From CAZBLK01 sp964492715 (GTDB taxonomy: Bacteria; Bacillota; Clostridia; Lachnospirales; WRBF01), in the NCBI GenBank assembly GCA_964492715.1, contig CAZBLK010000021.1, forward strand, positions 1-47,959: 47,959 nt of DNA, in the 5' to 3' direction. Positions 9,053 to 16,698 of the stretch are shown in pieces; position 1 is the first letter of the stretch; each line of letters begins with the position of its first letter. Under the pieces are notes generated by a model. That model saw nothing but the letters and a program-made list of their open reading frames with translations. It searched no databases and was not told where the DNA came from. The position numbers and the translations under genes are program-made.

Positions 9053-9062
9053 TTTTCCTCCC

Positions 9063-9172
9063 GTTGCACACGTAGAGTGCAACACTGCAAACACGCATTG
9101 CACTGTGCATTAATGTAGAGTTTAACTCTATGATTATGCACAGCATCTTGCATTGTCATAGAGTTAAACTCT
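9063..9172. repeat. Cluster of inverted repeats between the hydrolase gene and coaW
   Basis: The arms AGAGTTTAACTCTAT (9117-9131) and ATAGAGTTAAACTCT (9158-9172) are perfect complements, and each is itself nearly palindromic. A second hairpin, GTTGCAC/GTGCAAC, lies at 9063-9083. It could end hydrolase transcription or bind a regulator of coaW; neither is shown. Confidence 0.6.
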
Positions 9173-9177
9173 GTATT

Positions 9178-10128
9178 TTATTGATTGAAAAATTCATAGC
9201 AAACGTCCACAAACATAGAAGGAAATTCCATGTGCGGCAAAAGCTTTGCACCTTCAAAAGAGTACAACCGAATTTTTTTGTCCATTTCCTCTATTACTTG
9301 AAAGTTTGAAATTGGGTTAATTAAAGTTTCCTCACCCCAGGCGACAGCGATGGGCATGTCAAGCTCGGCAAGCTTTGCTTCTATGTTTACGTTTAAGTAG
9401 CCTGCCAAAAACGAAGCAATTGCATATTTAGAGCCTTCACCGCCTGCATGTGCAGGGTAGTAAAACAAGTCGACAACTTTTTTTGTTAGCTTATATCCAC
9501 TTCCAAAGCAATGCTTTTTCAAAAAGTAAGCCGAATATAGCCTTGACGAAATCAAATTATAGAAAAAAGTTCCAAACACAGGAGTTTCCATAAACCATTT
9601 TAAAAGTAGCTTTGAAAATGTAGGATAGTCGTCGCTTGAGTTTCCAACCCCAGTTGGCGAAATTAAAAGAAGCTTTTCAAAATTTGCTGGGTTAAACCGT
9701 GCGGCCATCACGGCGTATGCGCCAGAATTTGCGCTTGCCACAGCCATTACACTTTCCTTTATAACGTCGTTTATAAAGTCATTAATCAGTGTAACGTACA
9801 GATATGCGGAATATGAAATTTGCTCCTTTGATGAGCCGCCAAAGCCAAGTAAATCAATTGCATAAACTTTGTAGTCGTTTGCAAGCGTTTCAATTGTTTT
9901 TTCCCACTCGTTTAAACTTGAGCCAGAGCCTATGCCATGCACCAGAAGCACTGGCTTGCCGTTTCCAGCTACAATGTACCGAACTGTTCCATGCCTAAAG
10001 CCGTAGTAATGTTCGTCAAACGGGCATTTCAAAGGGACATCTGCGGCGTTAAAAACCGCTTTGTTTACAACGTGTGTTGCAAACGTTGCAGACGCTGCAA
10101 AAATGGCAGATTTTATAAGTTTTTTCAT
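9178..10128 (-). CDS. Alpha/beta hydrolase-fold protein with altered nucleophile motif
   Basis: 316 residues with a hydrophobic N-terminus (about 4-25) that may anchor it to the membrane. The fold is clear: an oxyanion-hole segment VLLVHGIGSGSS near 55, IDLLGFGGSS, and a late catalytic His candidate in LLPHMEF. At the nucleophile elbow, the usual G-x-S-x-G reads S-A-N-S-G, so Asn occupies the nucleophile position. Either a neighbouring serine acts or the protein is not a conventional hydrolase. The ATG at 10128 follows TGGAGG; the longer open frame upstream is AT-rich and has no ribosome binding site. Substrate unknown. Confidence 0.8.
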   Translation of the reverse strand: MKKLIKSAIFAASATFATHVVNKAVFNAADVPLKCPFDEHYYGFRHGTVRYIVAGNGKPVLLVHGIGSGSSLNEWEKTIETLANDYKVYAIDLLGFGGSSKEQISYSAYLYVTLINDFINDVIKESVMAVASANSGAYAVMAARFNPANFEKLLLISPTGVGNSSDDYPTFSKLLLKWFMETPVFGTFFYNLISSRLYSAYFLKKHCFGSGYKLTKKVVDLFYYPAHAGGEGSKYAIASFLAGYLNVNIEAKLAELDMPIAVAWGEETLINPISNFQVIEEMDKKIRLYSFEGAKLLPHMEFPSMFVDVCYEFFNQ

Positions 10129-10243
10129 TTTGACCTCCATAACATTAAACAAAATATCTAATAAAGTCTTGACTATATTATTTGAATTATTGCTATTATT
10201 ATAACATATACTAAACAAGTATAAAATATGGCAGGTGAACCGT

Positions 10244-10453
10244 ATGCAGGAATTTATGGTTTTAATTGGGCAAATTTTAGTCATCGTTTGTATTCAGCTT
10301 GTAGTCGAAATTTTTATAGACAAGGAGAAACGCCCAATTCAGGTGCAAATGGTAAACACGGCTTGCGTAATTGGCTGCGTTTACCTTGTTATGCAATTTA
10401 TTTTTACATATATGCTGACCGAAATAATTGACATAGTTTCGTTGCCATTTTAG
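10244..10453 (+). CDS. Small membrane protein, unknown function
   Basis: 69 residues with two strongly hydrophobic segments (about 3-24 and 37-60) separated by a charged KEKRPIQVQ turn. This gives a plausible two-helix inner-membrane protein. The ATG at 10244 follows a modest GGCAGGTG. It is divergent from the hydrolase gene. I do not recognise the family. Its hydrophobic pattern favours a real gene over chance. Confidence 0.55.
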   Translation: MQEFMVLIGQILVIVCIQLVVEIFIDKEKRPIQVQMVNTACVIGCVYLVMQFIFTYMLTEIIDIVSLPF

Positions 10454-10509
10454 GGCGTTTTAAACTGTTGCAAAGTTGCCAATAATTATGTATATTAATA
10501 TGAAGTAAA

Positions 10510-10610
10510 ACTGACTTCAAGTAAGGATATAAGCTATTTCGGCATTTCAGATTACGCTTAACTTTGATTATTTTGAAAGAAGTTAGTAAAAACCTACGGG
10601 AAACCGTAGG
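10510..10610 (+). promoter_or_regulatory. Structured leader upstream of argS
   Basis: ACTGACTTC (10510-10518) pairs with GAAGTTAGT (10579-10587) through one wobble, enclosing about 60 nt with inner AAGC/GCTT pairing. A perfect CCTACGG-GAAA-CCGTAGG hairpin (10593-10610) follows, ending 5 nt before the TTAGGAGG of argS. No T-box antiterminator (AGGGTGGNACC) is present. The structure may control translation or mRNA stability; no ligand is implied. Confidence 0.5.
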
Positions 10611-10630
10611 CACACTTAGGAGGACAAGCC

Positions 10631-12331
10631 ATGAACTTTACACATTCACTTGCCGAGGCTATAAAAAACGCTTTGGGCGGCGAAATTTTGATAGACGAAA
10701 TTGTAAAGGCAATTGAAGTTCCGCCAAACCCTGCTATGGGCGACTTTGCGTTTCCATGCTTTAAACTGGCAAAGGCTATGAGAAAAGCTCCGCCCCAAAT
10801 TGCAAATGACATATCAGAAAAGCTTGAAAAGCCAAGCTTTGTAGAAAGGCTTTCTGTAGAAGGTGCATACTTAAACTTTTTTGTAAGCAAAGAACAATAT
10901 GCAAAAAAGGCATTTGGTGATGTGCTTGCAAATGCAGACGGCTACGGAAAAAGCAATGTGGGCGGCGGCAAAGCAATTCCAATTGATTATTCTTCGCCAA
11001 ACATTGCAAAGCCTTTCCACGTGGGGCACTTGCGCTCGACTGTTATTGGAAACGCACTTTATAAAATGTACAATTACTTGGGCTACAAGGCAATTGGCAT
11101 AAACCATTTGGGTGACTGGGGTACGCAGTTTGGCAAGCTTATTGTAGCCTACAAAAATTGGGGCGAGGAGCAAGCTGTAAACGAAAAAGGCATTTCTGAG
11201 CTTACAAGGCTTTATGTAAAGTTCCACGATGCCGCCGAAGAAGATGACAGCTTAAACGACCAAGCCAGAGCATGGTTTGTAAAAATGCAGGACGGCGACA
11301 GCGAAGCACTTGCACTTTGGAAATGGTTTAACGACATTAGCCTTGCAGAATTCAACAGAGTTTATAAGCTTCTTGGTATAGAATTTGATTATTACACAGG
11401 CGAAAGTTTTTACAACGACAAAATGGACGCAGTTGTTGACGAGCTTAGGGAAAAGAGCTTGCTTGAAAAAAGCGAAGGCGCAATGATTGTAAACCTTGAG
11501 CAATTCAACATGCCGCCTTGCTTAATTCTTCGCAGTGACGGCGGAACGCTTTACCCTACTCGTGACATAGCGGCGGCTTTTTACCGCAAGCACACCTTTG
11601 GCTTCCACAAGGCACTTTACATTACAGCAATGGACCAAAATTTACACTTTGCACAATGGTTTAAAGTTATCGAGCGTATGGGCTACGACTGGTCGAAAGA
11701 CTTGGTGCACATTCCCTTTGGGCTTGTAAGCTTTGAAACAGGCAAGCTTTCTACACGCAAGGGCAACGTTGTTTTAATGGAAGACTTGTTGAACGAAGCT
11801 GTTCAAAAGACGCTTGAAATAATAAATGAGAAAAACCCAGAGCTTTTGGACAAGGAAACTGTGGCAAAACAAGTTGGGTACGGTGCAATAATTTTCCACG
11901 ACTTGTTTAACAGCAGAATAAAGGACGTTGTTTTTTCATGGGAAAAGGTGCTGAACTTTGAGGGCGAAACAGGGCCGTATGTTCAGTATGCACATGCAAG
12001 GGCGTGTGCTGTTTTGGAAAAGGCAGGCAGTGTGAAGTTTGATAACACAAACTATGCGGTGCTTTCTGACGAAGCTACAGCGGCAGTTGCAAAGCTTATC
12101 ATTGGGTTTCCAGAAAAAATTGCAGAAGCTGCCGAAAAGTACGAGCCGTTTGTTCTTTCCAGACATTTGGTTTCGCTTGCACAGGCATTTAACAGGTTCT
12201 ACCATGATAACGAAGTTTTGACGGCTAGCGAGGACGTGAAAAACGCACGGCTTTTAGTTGTGCATTGCGTGAAAAATGTTTTAAAGCAGGGTTTGTGGCT
12301 TTTAGGAATTCATGCGCCTGAAAAGATGTAG
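10631..12331 (+). CDS. argS: Arginyl-tRNA synthetase
   Basis: 566 residues, normal for class I ArgRS. It attaches arginine to tRNA-Arg using ATP. The N-terminal tRNA-recognition domain occupies about 1-110. The HIGH motif appears as FHVGHL in SSPNIAKPFHVGHLRST near 132-140. The KMSKS loop is the divergent KLSTRKGN, as in many ArgRS. The C-terminal anticodon-binding domain (DALR type) ends with LLGIHAPEKM. A strong ribosome binding site, TTAGGAGG, precedes the ATG. It is monocistronic, with a structured leader before it and a terminator behind it. Confidence 0.97.
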   Translation: MNFTHSLAEAIKNALGGEILIDEIVKAIEVPPNPAMGDFAFPCFKLAKAMRKAPPQIANDISEKLEKPSFVERLSVEGAYLNFFVSKEQYAKKAFGDVLANADGYGKSNVGGGKAIPIDYSSPNIAKPFHVGHLRSTVIGNALYKMYNYLGYKAIGINHLGDWGTQFGKLIVAYKNWGEEQAVNEKGISELTRLYVKFHDAAEEDDSLNDQARAWFVKMQDGDSEALALWKWFNDISLAEFNRVYKLLGIEFDYYTGESFYNDKMDAVVDELREKSLLEKSEGAMIVNLEQFNMPPCLILRSDGGTLYPTRDIAAAFYRKHTFGFHKALYITAMDQNLHFAQWFKVIERMGYDWSKDLVHIPFGLVSFETGKLSTRKGNVVLMEDLLNEAVQKTLEIINEKNPELLDKETVAKQVGYGAIIFHDLFNSRIKDVVFSWEKVLNFEGETGPYVQYAHARACAVLEKAGSVKFDNTNYAVLSDEATAAVAKLIIGFPEKIAEAAEKYEPFVLSRHLVSLAQAFNRFYHDNEVLTASEDVKNARLLVVHCVKNVLKQGLWLLGIHAPEKM

Positions 12332-12348
12332 TTTTGTTGCTAGGTTTT

Positions 12349-12379
12349 AGGATAGTGGTGTGATTACCGCTATCCTTTT
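12349..12379 (+). terminator. Intrinsic terminator of argS
   Basis: AGGATAGTGG and CCGCTATCCT pair (one wobble) around an 8-nt loop, followed by TTTT. Confidence 0.8.
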
Positions 12380-12396
12380 GTATATGGGGGGCTTTT

Positions 12397-12612
12397 GTGG
12401 GAGTTTTACTGTTAATTGGTATTTCGTATGTTGCACTTTATTTTTTAATTAAAAGCGCAGTTAAAAACGGGATAATAGAAGCTAGGAAAGCTGACGGAGA
12501 AAAGTATGTAAACTCAAGTAGCCAAATATCGCAGACAAAGTGCACTCAGTGCGGGGTAATGCACGATATTGATTATGTTAGGTGTCCTAATTGTGGATAC
12601 AAGGCGGAGTAA
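12397..12612 (+). CDS. Small membrane-anchored zinc-ribbon protein
   Basis: 71 residues starting at GTG after GGGGGG. An N-terminal membrane helix (about 2-20) is followed by a short charged linker and a four-cysteine zinc ribbon: CTQC near 49-52 and CPNC near 64-67. Such single-helix plus zinc-ribbon proteins are common in Clostridia and mostly uncharacterised. It has its own terminator shared with the convergent Spx/ArsC-family gene. Confidence 0.75.
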   Translation: MGVLLLIGISYVALYFLIKSAVKNGIIEARKADGEKYVNSSSQISQTKCTQCGVMHDIDYVRCPNCGYKAE

Positions 12613-12614
12613 AC

Positions 12615-12658
12615 AAAAAAGGCTTCTTGCACATATGTGTATGCACAGAAGCCTTTTT
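12615..12658. terminator. Bidirectional terminator
   Basis: AAAAAAGGCTTCT (12615-12627) and AGAAGCCTTTTT (12647-12658) form a 12-bp stem with a 19-nt loop, with A/T runs suited to both strands. Confidence 0.9.
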
Positions 12659-12659
12659 G

Positions 12660-13019
12660 TTATTTTACAAGCCGTTCCTTCCATTCATCTTCCTTGAACC
12701 CAACAAGCACAAACTCATCACCGTCAAAAATTGGGCGTTTAACAAGCATACCGTCTGTAGCCAAAAGCTTCAGTTGTTCGTCCTCGCTCATTGTAGGAAG
12801 TTTGTCCTTCAACCCTTGCTCCTTGTACAAAATTCCGCTTGTGTTAAAAAACTTTTTCAGAGGTAAGCCGCTTTTTGTGTGCAATGATTTTAACTCGTCA
12901 TACGTTGGGTTTTCAAGCTTAATGTCACGTTGGGTGTACGAAACGCCGTTTTCATCAAGCCATTTTTTTGCACGCTGGCATGTAGTGCATTTTGGGTATG
13001 TGATAAAGCTGTTGTGCAT
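12660..13019 (-). CDS. ArsC/Spx-family thioredoxin-fold protein
   Basis: 119 residues. The N-terminal CTTC (Cys10 and Cys13) redox motif in YPKCTTCQRAKKWL, the RDIKLENPTYDEL segment and the C-terminal KRPIFDGDEFVLVGF are hallmarks of the ArsC/Spx group. Members are glutaredoxin-linked arsenate reductases or the RNA-polymerase-binding regulator Spx; this CxxC form of about 119 residues is usually annotated only as ArsC-family. No arsenic genes are nearby, so arsenate reduction is not supported. A clear AAGGAG precedes the ATG. Confidence 0.88.
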   Translation of the reverse strand: MHNSFITYPKCTTCQRAKKWLDENGVSYTQRDIKLENPTYDELKSLHTKSGLPLKKFFNTSGILYKEQGLKDKLPTMSEDEQLKLLATDGMLVKRPIFDGDEFVLVGFKEDEWKERLVK

Positions 13020-13110
13020 TTTGTCACTCCTTGGTGAGGGCGCAAGATCTTGGGTGATTCGCCCATTTTTTGTGTTGATTATGTGTACTCAGCTACAAGC
13101 AAAATCTAAT

Positions 13111-14286
13111 TTACAGTGTTGCTCGTACTTCCACAAAGCTGTCAACAACATATTTCAATTCTTCCTTAGTATGTGTAGCGCACACTTGTGTTCTTATTCT
13201 TGCTTTGCCCTTGGGCACAACTGGGTAAGTAAACCCTGTTACATATATGTTTTTCTCGTAAAGCTTAGCCGCCATTTCTGCCGCCTTGCGCTCGTCGTAC
13301 AGCATTATTGGAACAATCGGGTGTACGCCTTCTATAATATCAAAGTTGTTTTCTTTTAAAAGCGCACGGTAGAATTTAGTGTTTTCCTCCAAAGCATCAC
13401 GCTTTTCTGTTTGGCTTGAAAGAATTTCAATTGTTTTAAGCGTGCCGCAAACAATTGCAGGTGCAACCGTGTTTGAAAAAAGGTATGGGCGGCTTCTTTG
13501 GCGAAGAAGCTCAATAATTTCTTTGCGTGCAGAAGTGTAGCCGCCGCTTGCACCGCCAAGTGCCTTGCCGAAGGTGCCTGTCAAAATGTCAACTCTGCCC
13601 ATAACACCGCAATATTCATGCGTACCACGCCCAGTTTTGCCAACAAAGCCTACGGAATGGCTGTCGTCAACCATTACAAGAGCGTCATACTTTTCTGCAA
13701 GGTCACAAACGGACTTCAAGTCGGCAATTATTCCGTCCATTGAAAAAACACCGTCTGTTACAATAAGCTTAATACGACAACCGCTTGCGGCTTTAAGCTG
13801 TTCTTCAAGGTCTTGCATGTTGTTGTTTTTGTAGCGCAAGCGGTTTGCTTTGCAAAGTCTTACGCCGTCAATTATGCTTGCGTGGTTTGACTCGTCGCTA
13901 ATTATTGCGTCTTCGGCAGACAAAAGAGTTTCAAACAAGCCTGTGTTTGCATCAAAGCATGAGGTGTAAAGAATTGTGTCGTCCATGCCTAAAAACTCGC
14001 TCATTTTTTGCTCTAGCTGCTTGTGAATGTCTTGCGTGCCGCAAATAAAGCGCACGGAAGAAAGACCATAACCCCAAGCTTCGTAGCTATCACGAGCCGC
14101 CTTTATAATTTCAGGGTCGTTTGCAAGCCCCAAGTAGTTGTTGGCGCACATATTTATTACGTCTTTTTTAGCTGTAGTCGAAATGTTTTTACCTTGCGGT
14201 GTTAAAAGGACACGTTCGCCTTTGTACAATCCGCTTTCCTTAATGCCGTCTATTTCTTTTTGAAAAATGGAAATTGCTGTTTTCAC
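13111..14286 (-). CDS. kbl: Glycine C-acetyltransferase (2-amino-3-ketobutyrate CoA ligase)
   Basis: 391 residues, normal for this PLP enzyme of the alpha-oxoamine synthase family. It cleaves 2-amino-3-ketobutyrate with CoA to glycine and acetyl-CoA. Visible motifs are MCANNYLGLAN, the HASIIDG stretch, VMVDDSHSVGFVGKTGRGT and the PLP-lysine segment TGTFGKALGGASGG. The related enzymes AONS and ALAS share the fold, but the immediate upstream tdh gene (18-nt gap) fixes the role in threonine catabolism. The start is GTG after AGGGGG. Confidence 0.95.
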   Translation of the reverse strand: MKTAISIFQKEIDGIKESGLYKGERVLLTPQGKNISTTAKKDVINMCANNYLGLANDPEIIKAARDSYEAWGYGLSSVRFICGTQDIHKQLEQKMSEFLGMDDTILYTSCFDANTGLFETLLSAEDAIISDESNHASIIDGVRLCKANRLRYKNNNMQDLEEQLKAASGCRIKLIVTDGVFSMDGIIADLKSVCDLAEKYDALVMVDDSHSVGFVGKTGRGTHEYCGVMGRVDILTGTFGKALGGASGGYTSARKEIIELLRQRSRPYLFSNTVAPAIVCGTLKTIEILSSQTEKRDALEENTKFYRALLKENNFDIIEGVHPIVPIMLYDERKAAEMAAKLYEKNIYVTGFTYPVVPKGKARIRTQVCATHTKEELKYVVDSFVEVRATL

Positions 14287-14304
14287 GTAACCAAACCCCC
14301 TACT

Positions 14305-15348
14305 CTATAAATTTGTCCAGTCCAAAACAACTTTGCCAGACTTGCCAGAGCGCATTGCTTCAAAACCTTTTTCATAGTCACGAATGTCAAACCTGTGGGT
14401 AATAATTGGCAAAATGTCAAGGCCGCTTTCAAGCATGGCAGTCATTTTGTACCACGTTTCGTACATTTCACGGCCGTAAATTCCTTTTATTTTAAGCCCA
14501 TTAAACACAACTTTGTTCCAGTCAATAGAAACGTTGCCGCTTGGTATGCCCAAAAGCGCAATTTTTCCGCCGTGGAACATTACATCAACCATGTCAGAAA
14601 ATGCCTTGCCGTTTCCGCTCATTTCTAAGCCTACATCAAAGCCTTCTTTCATGCCGATACGGCTCATTACATCTGTTAACGATTCGTTTTTAATGTATAC
14701 AGCTACGTCTGCGCCCATTTTTTTTGCAAGCTCTAGGCGATATTCGTTTACGTCAGAAATTACAACGTGCCTTGCACCGACATGCTTACAAATTGCCGCC
14801 GCCATAATTCCAATTGGGCCTGCGCCAGTAATTAAAACGTCTTCGCCTACAAGGTCAAAAGAAAGTGCAGTGTGCGTTGCATTTCCAAGTGGGTCGAAGC
14901 AGGAGAACAGCTCTACAGGAATTTTGTCGGAGCATTTCCACACGTTTGTGTAGGGAATAACTAAATATTCGGCAAAAGCGCCAGAATAGTTTACGCCTAC
15001 GCCCCTTGTGTCTTTGCAAAGGTGGCGTCTTCCAGCAAGGCAGTTTCGGCATTTGCCGCAAACTAAGTGCCCCTCGCCCGAAACAAGCTCGCCACGTGTA
15101 AAGCCGTCTACGTTTGAGCCAAAGTCCACAACTTCGCCTACAAACTCGTGCCCTACTACCAAAGGCACAGGAACATTTTTTTGTGACCATTCGTCCCAGT
15201 TGTAAATGTGTACGTCTGTTCCGCAAATTGACGTCTTTAAAATTTTAATTTTCACGTCGTTTACGCCCATTTCTGGCACAGGTACACGTTCTAGCCAAAG
15301 CCCTTCTGTTGGTTTACTTTTTACTAATGCGTACATTTGGTTGGGCAT
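14305..15348 (-). CDS. tdh: L-threonine 3-dehydrogenase
   Basis: 347 residues, zinc-dependent medium-chain dehydrogenase. It oxidises threonine with NAD+ to 2-amino-3-ketobutyrate, which Kbl then splits. Catalytic-zinc motifs SICGTDVHIYNWDEW and GHEFVGEV are present, as is the structural-zinc cysteine cluster CGKCRNC followed by a fourth Cys. A Rossmann segment GAGPIGIMAA follows. The ATG at 15348 is preceded by CTAGGAGG; a longer in-frame extension lacks a ribosome binding site. First gene of the tdh-kbl operon. Confidence 0.95.
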   Translation of the reverse strand: MPNQMYALVKSKPTEGLWLERVPVPEMGVNDVKIKILKTSICGTDVHIYNWDEWSQKNVPVPLVVGHEFVGEVVDFGSNVDGFTRGELVSGEGHLVCGKCRNCLAGRRHLCKDTRGVGVNYSGAFAEYLVIPYTNVWKCSDKIPVELFSCFDPLGNATHTALSFDLVGEDVLITGAGPIGIMAAAICKHVGARHVVISDVNEYRLELAKKMGADVAVYIKNESLTDVMSRIGMKEGFDVGLEMSGNGKAFSDMVDVMFHGGKIALLGIPSGNVSIDWNKVVFNGLKIKGIYGREMYETWYKMTAMLESGLDILPIITHRFDIRDYEKGFEAMRSGKSGKVVLDWTNL

Positions 15349-15467
15349 TTTCTTTCCTCCTAGACTAAAAATTGTATAAATAGTAACCATAATTTTCAGT
15401 TATAATTTTATAATAAAATGAAATAATAAATTTGTAACAACTTTATTTTATGGAGGTAAGTTAAACT

Positions 15468-15554
15468 ATGCCTGACAAAAAATCAAAGTCTACAAATGGC
15501 GGTTCAGCCAAAAAGCAAAAAGGCAACAATAGCAAAAACACAAACGAGCAATAA
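15468..15554 (+). CDS. Short Lys/Asn/Ser-rich peptide (28 aa), unknown
   Basis: A 28-codon frame starting ATG after a strong TGGAGG, encoding a very basic, low-complexity peptide (MPDKKSKSTNGG, then KKQKGNN) ending NTNEQ. It has its own ribosome binding site and two downstream hairpins, one a good terminator, so it is probably expressed. I do not recognise it. Its composition suggests a disordered nucleic-acid-binding or spore-associated peptide, but that is a guess. Confidence 0.5.
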   Translation: MPDKKSKSTNGGSAKKQKGNNSKNTNEQ

Positions 15555-15619
15555 CTCGTTTAACTTATTGCAATAAATACTTATTCGTTAAACGAATAGT
15601 ATATATATTCCCTTCCTTA

Positions 15620-15647
15620 GGTGCGGCATCAAGCCGCACCATTTTTA
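15620..15647. terminator. Terminator shared by the 28-aa gene and recR
   Basis: GGTGCGGC, an ATCAA loop, then GCCGCACC followed by ATTTTTA. A separate TATTCGTTAAACGAATA palindrome lies just upstream. Confidence 0.88.
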
Positions 15648-16247
15648 TTACATTTCACGTCTGCCTTCCAAAGCTCTTGAAAGCGTAACCTCGTCCACAT
15701 ATTCCAAGTCGCCGCCAACGGGCACGCCGTGGGCAATTCTTGTTACTTTTATGCCAAGCGGCTTTATAAGGCGGCTAATGTACATGGCAGTTGCTTCGCC
15801 CTCTACGTTTGGGTTTGTTGCAATTATGACTTCGTCTATTTTTGTTTCTTGAATACGAATTAAAAGCTCTTTTATTTTTAGCTCCGAAGGAGTAATGCCG
15901 TTCATTGGCGAAATTGCGCCGTGCAAAACGTGGTAAACACCGTGGAACTCGCCTGTGCGTTCATAAGCCGCCATGTCACGAGGGTCTTCCACTACCATAA
16001 CTAGCGACTTTTCACGCTTTACGCTATTACAAACCGAACACACTTCTGTGTCGGTTAAGTTGCAGCAGACAGCGCAATATTTTATGTTTTTGCGTGCGTC
16101 TAAAATGGAAGTGGCAAGTGCCTCTACATTTTCCATTGGCATGTCTATAATATAAAACGCTAGGCGCTGTGCCGATTTGCTGCCTATGCCTGGAAGCTTT
16201 GAAAGCGATTCTATAAGCCTAGTAATTGGGTTTCCGTAATAGTTCAC
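15648..16247 (-). CDS. recR: Recombination mediator protein RecR
   Basis: 199 residues, normal length. RecR acts with RecF and RecO to load RecA on single-stranded gaps. Visible are an N-terminal helix-hairpin-helix (LSKLPGIGSKSAQRLAF), a four-cysteine zinc finger (CAVCCNLTDTEVCSVC near 58-73), a Toprim domain with VVEDPRD, and a C-terminal Walker-B-like stretch. The GTG start follows AGGGGTG, 9 nt behind ybaB. Third gene of dnaX-ybaB-recR. Confidence 0.96.
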   Translation of the reverse strand: MNYYGNPITRLIESLSKLPGIGSKSAQRLAFYIIDMPMENVEALATSILDARKNIKYCAVCCNLTDTEVCSVCNSVKREKSLVMVVEDPRDMAAYERTGEFHGVYHVLHGAISPMNGITPSELKIKELLIRIQETKIDEVIIATNPNVEGEATAMYISRLIKPLGIKVTRIAHGVPVGGDLEYVDEVTLSRALEGRREM

Positions 16248-16256
16248 GTTTCACCC

Positions 16257-16601
16257 CTAGAACATGCCTGGCATACCCATGCCACCAGTTATTTTTGACA
16301 TTTCAGTTTGGTGCAGTTCTTCTGCTTGGCGAATTGCTTCGTTTACGGCTGTCATAATTAAGTCTTGCAGCATTTCAACGTCGTCCTTGTCTACTACGTC
16401 AGGGTTAATTTCAATTGTTTTAATTTCCTTTTTGCCTGAAATTTCAATTCTTACAGCGCCACCGCCTGAAGTAATTTCAAGTGTTTGTTCGTTTAGTTTT
16501 TCCTGCAATTCTTCCATTTGGCGCTGCATTTTTTGCGCTTGTTTCATTAAGTTGTTCATGTTCATTCCACCCATTGGAATGTTTCCGAAGCCTTTTGGCA
16601 T
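16257..16601 (-). CDS. ybaB: YbaB/EbfC-family nucleoid-associated protein
   Basis: 114 residues. Two long helices around a small sheet are suggested by MNNLMKQAQKMQRQMEELQ and the ISGKKEIKTIEINPDVVD core, with a Gly/Met-rich tail (GGMGMPGMF). The family binds DNA as dimers and is encoded between dnaX and recR, as here. AAGGAGG precedes the ATG. A palindromic repeat separates it from dnaX. Confidence 0.95.
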   Translation of the reverse strand: MPKGFGNIPMGGMNMNNLMKQAQKMQRQMEELQEKLNEQTLEITSGGGAVRIEISGKKEIKTIEINPDVVDKDDVEMLQDLIMTAVNEAIRQAEELHQTEMSKITGGMGMPGMF

Positions 16602-16636
16602 AGTTTGTTCCTCCTTGAATATATACGTTTAATAAG

Positions 16637-16693
16637 TTAAAGATTAAGACCTTGGGAGCTCTGCCCCCAAACCCCTGCAAGGGGCTTTGCCCC
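16637..16693 (+). repeat. GC-rich palindromic repeat, copy 2 (within the dnaX-ybaB gap)
   Basis: Forward copy: TTAAAGATTAAGACC, then a TTGGGAGCTCTGCCCCCAA palindrome, then ACCCC and a second palindrome AGGGGCTTTGCCCC. It fills nearly all of the 97-bp spacer between dnaX and ybaB. Confidence 0.9.
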
Positions 16694-16698
16694 AATGT

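Noticed and set aside
10510..10630. T-box riboswitch for argS
   Set aside because: The conserved T-box sequence and a terminator/antiterminator pair are absent.
13037..13070. GGGCG/CGCCC hairpin followed by T-run after kbl
   Set aside because: The T-run is on the strand opposite to kbl, and no plus-strand gene ends there; pairing could be chance.
12637..13359. A 240-codon plus-strand frame over the Spx-family and kbl genes
   Set aside because: It is antisense to two clearly coding genes, lacks a ribosome binding site, and its protein has no recognisable pattern.
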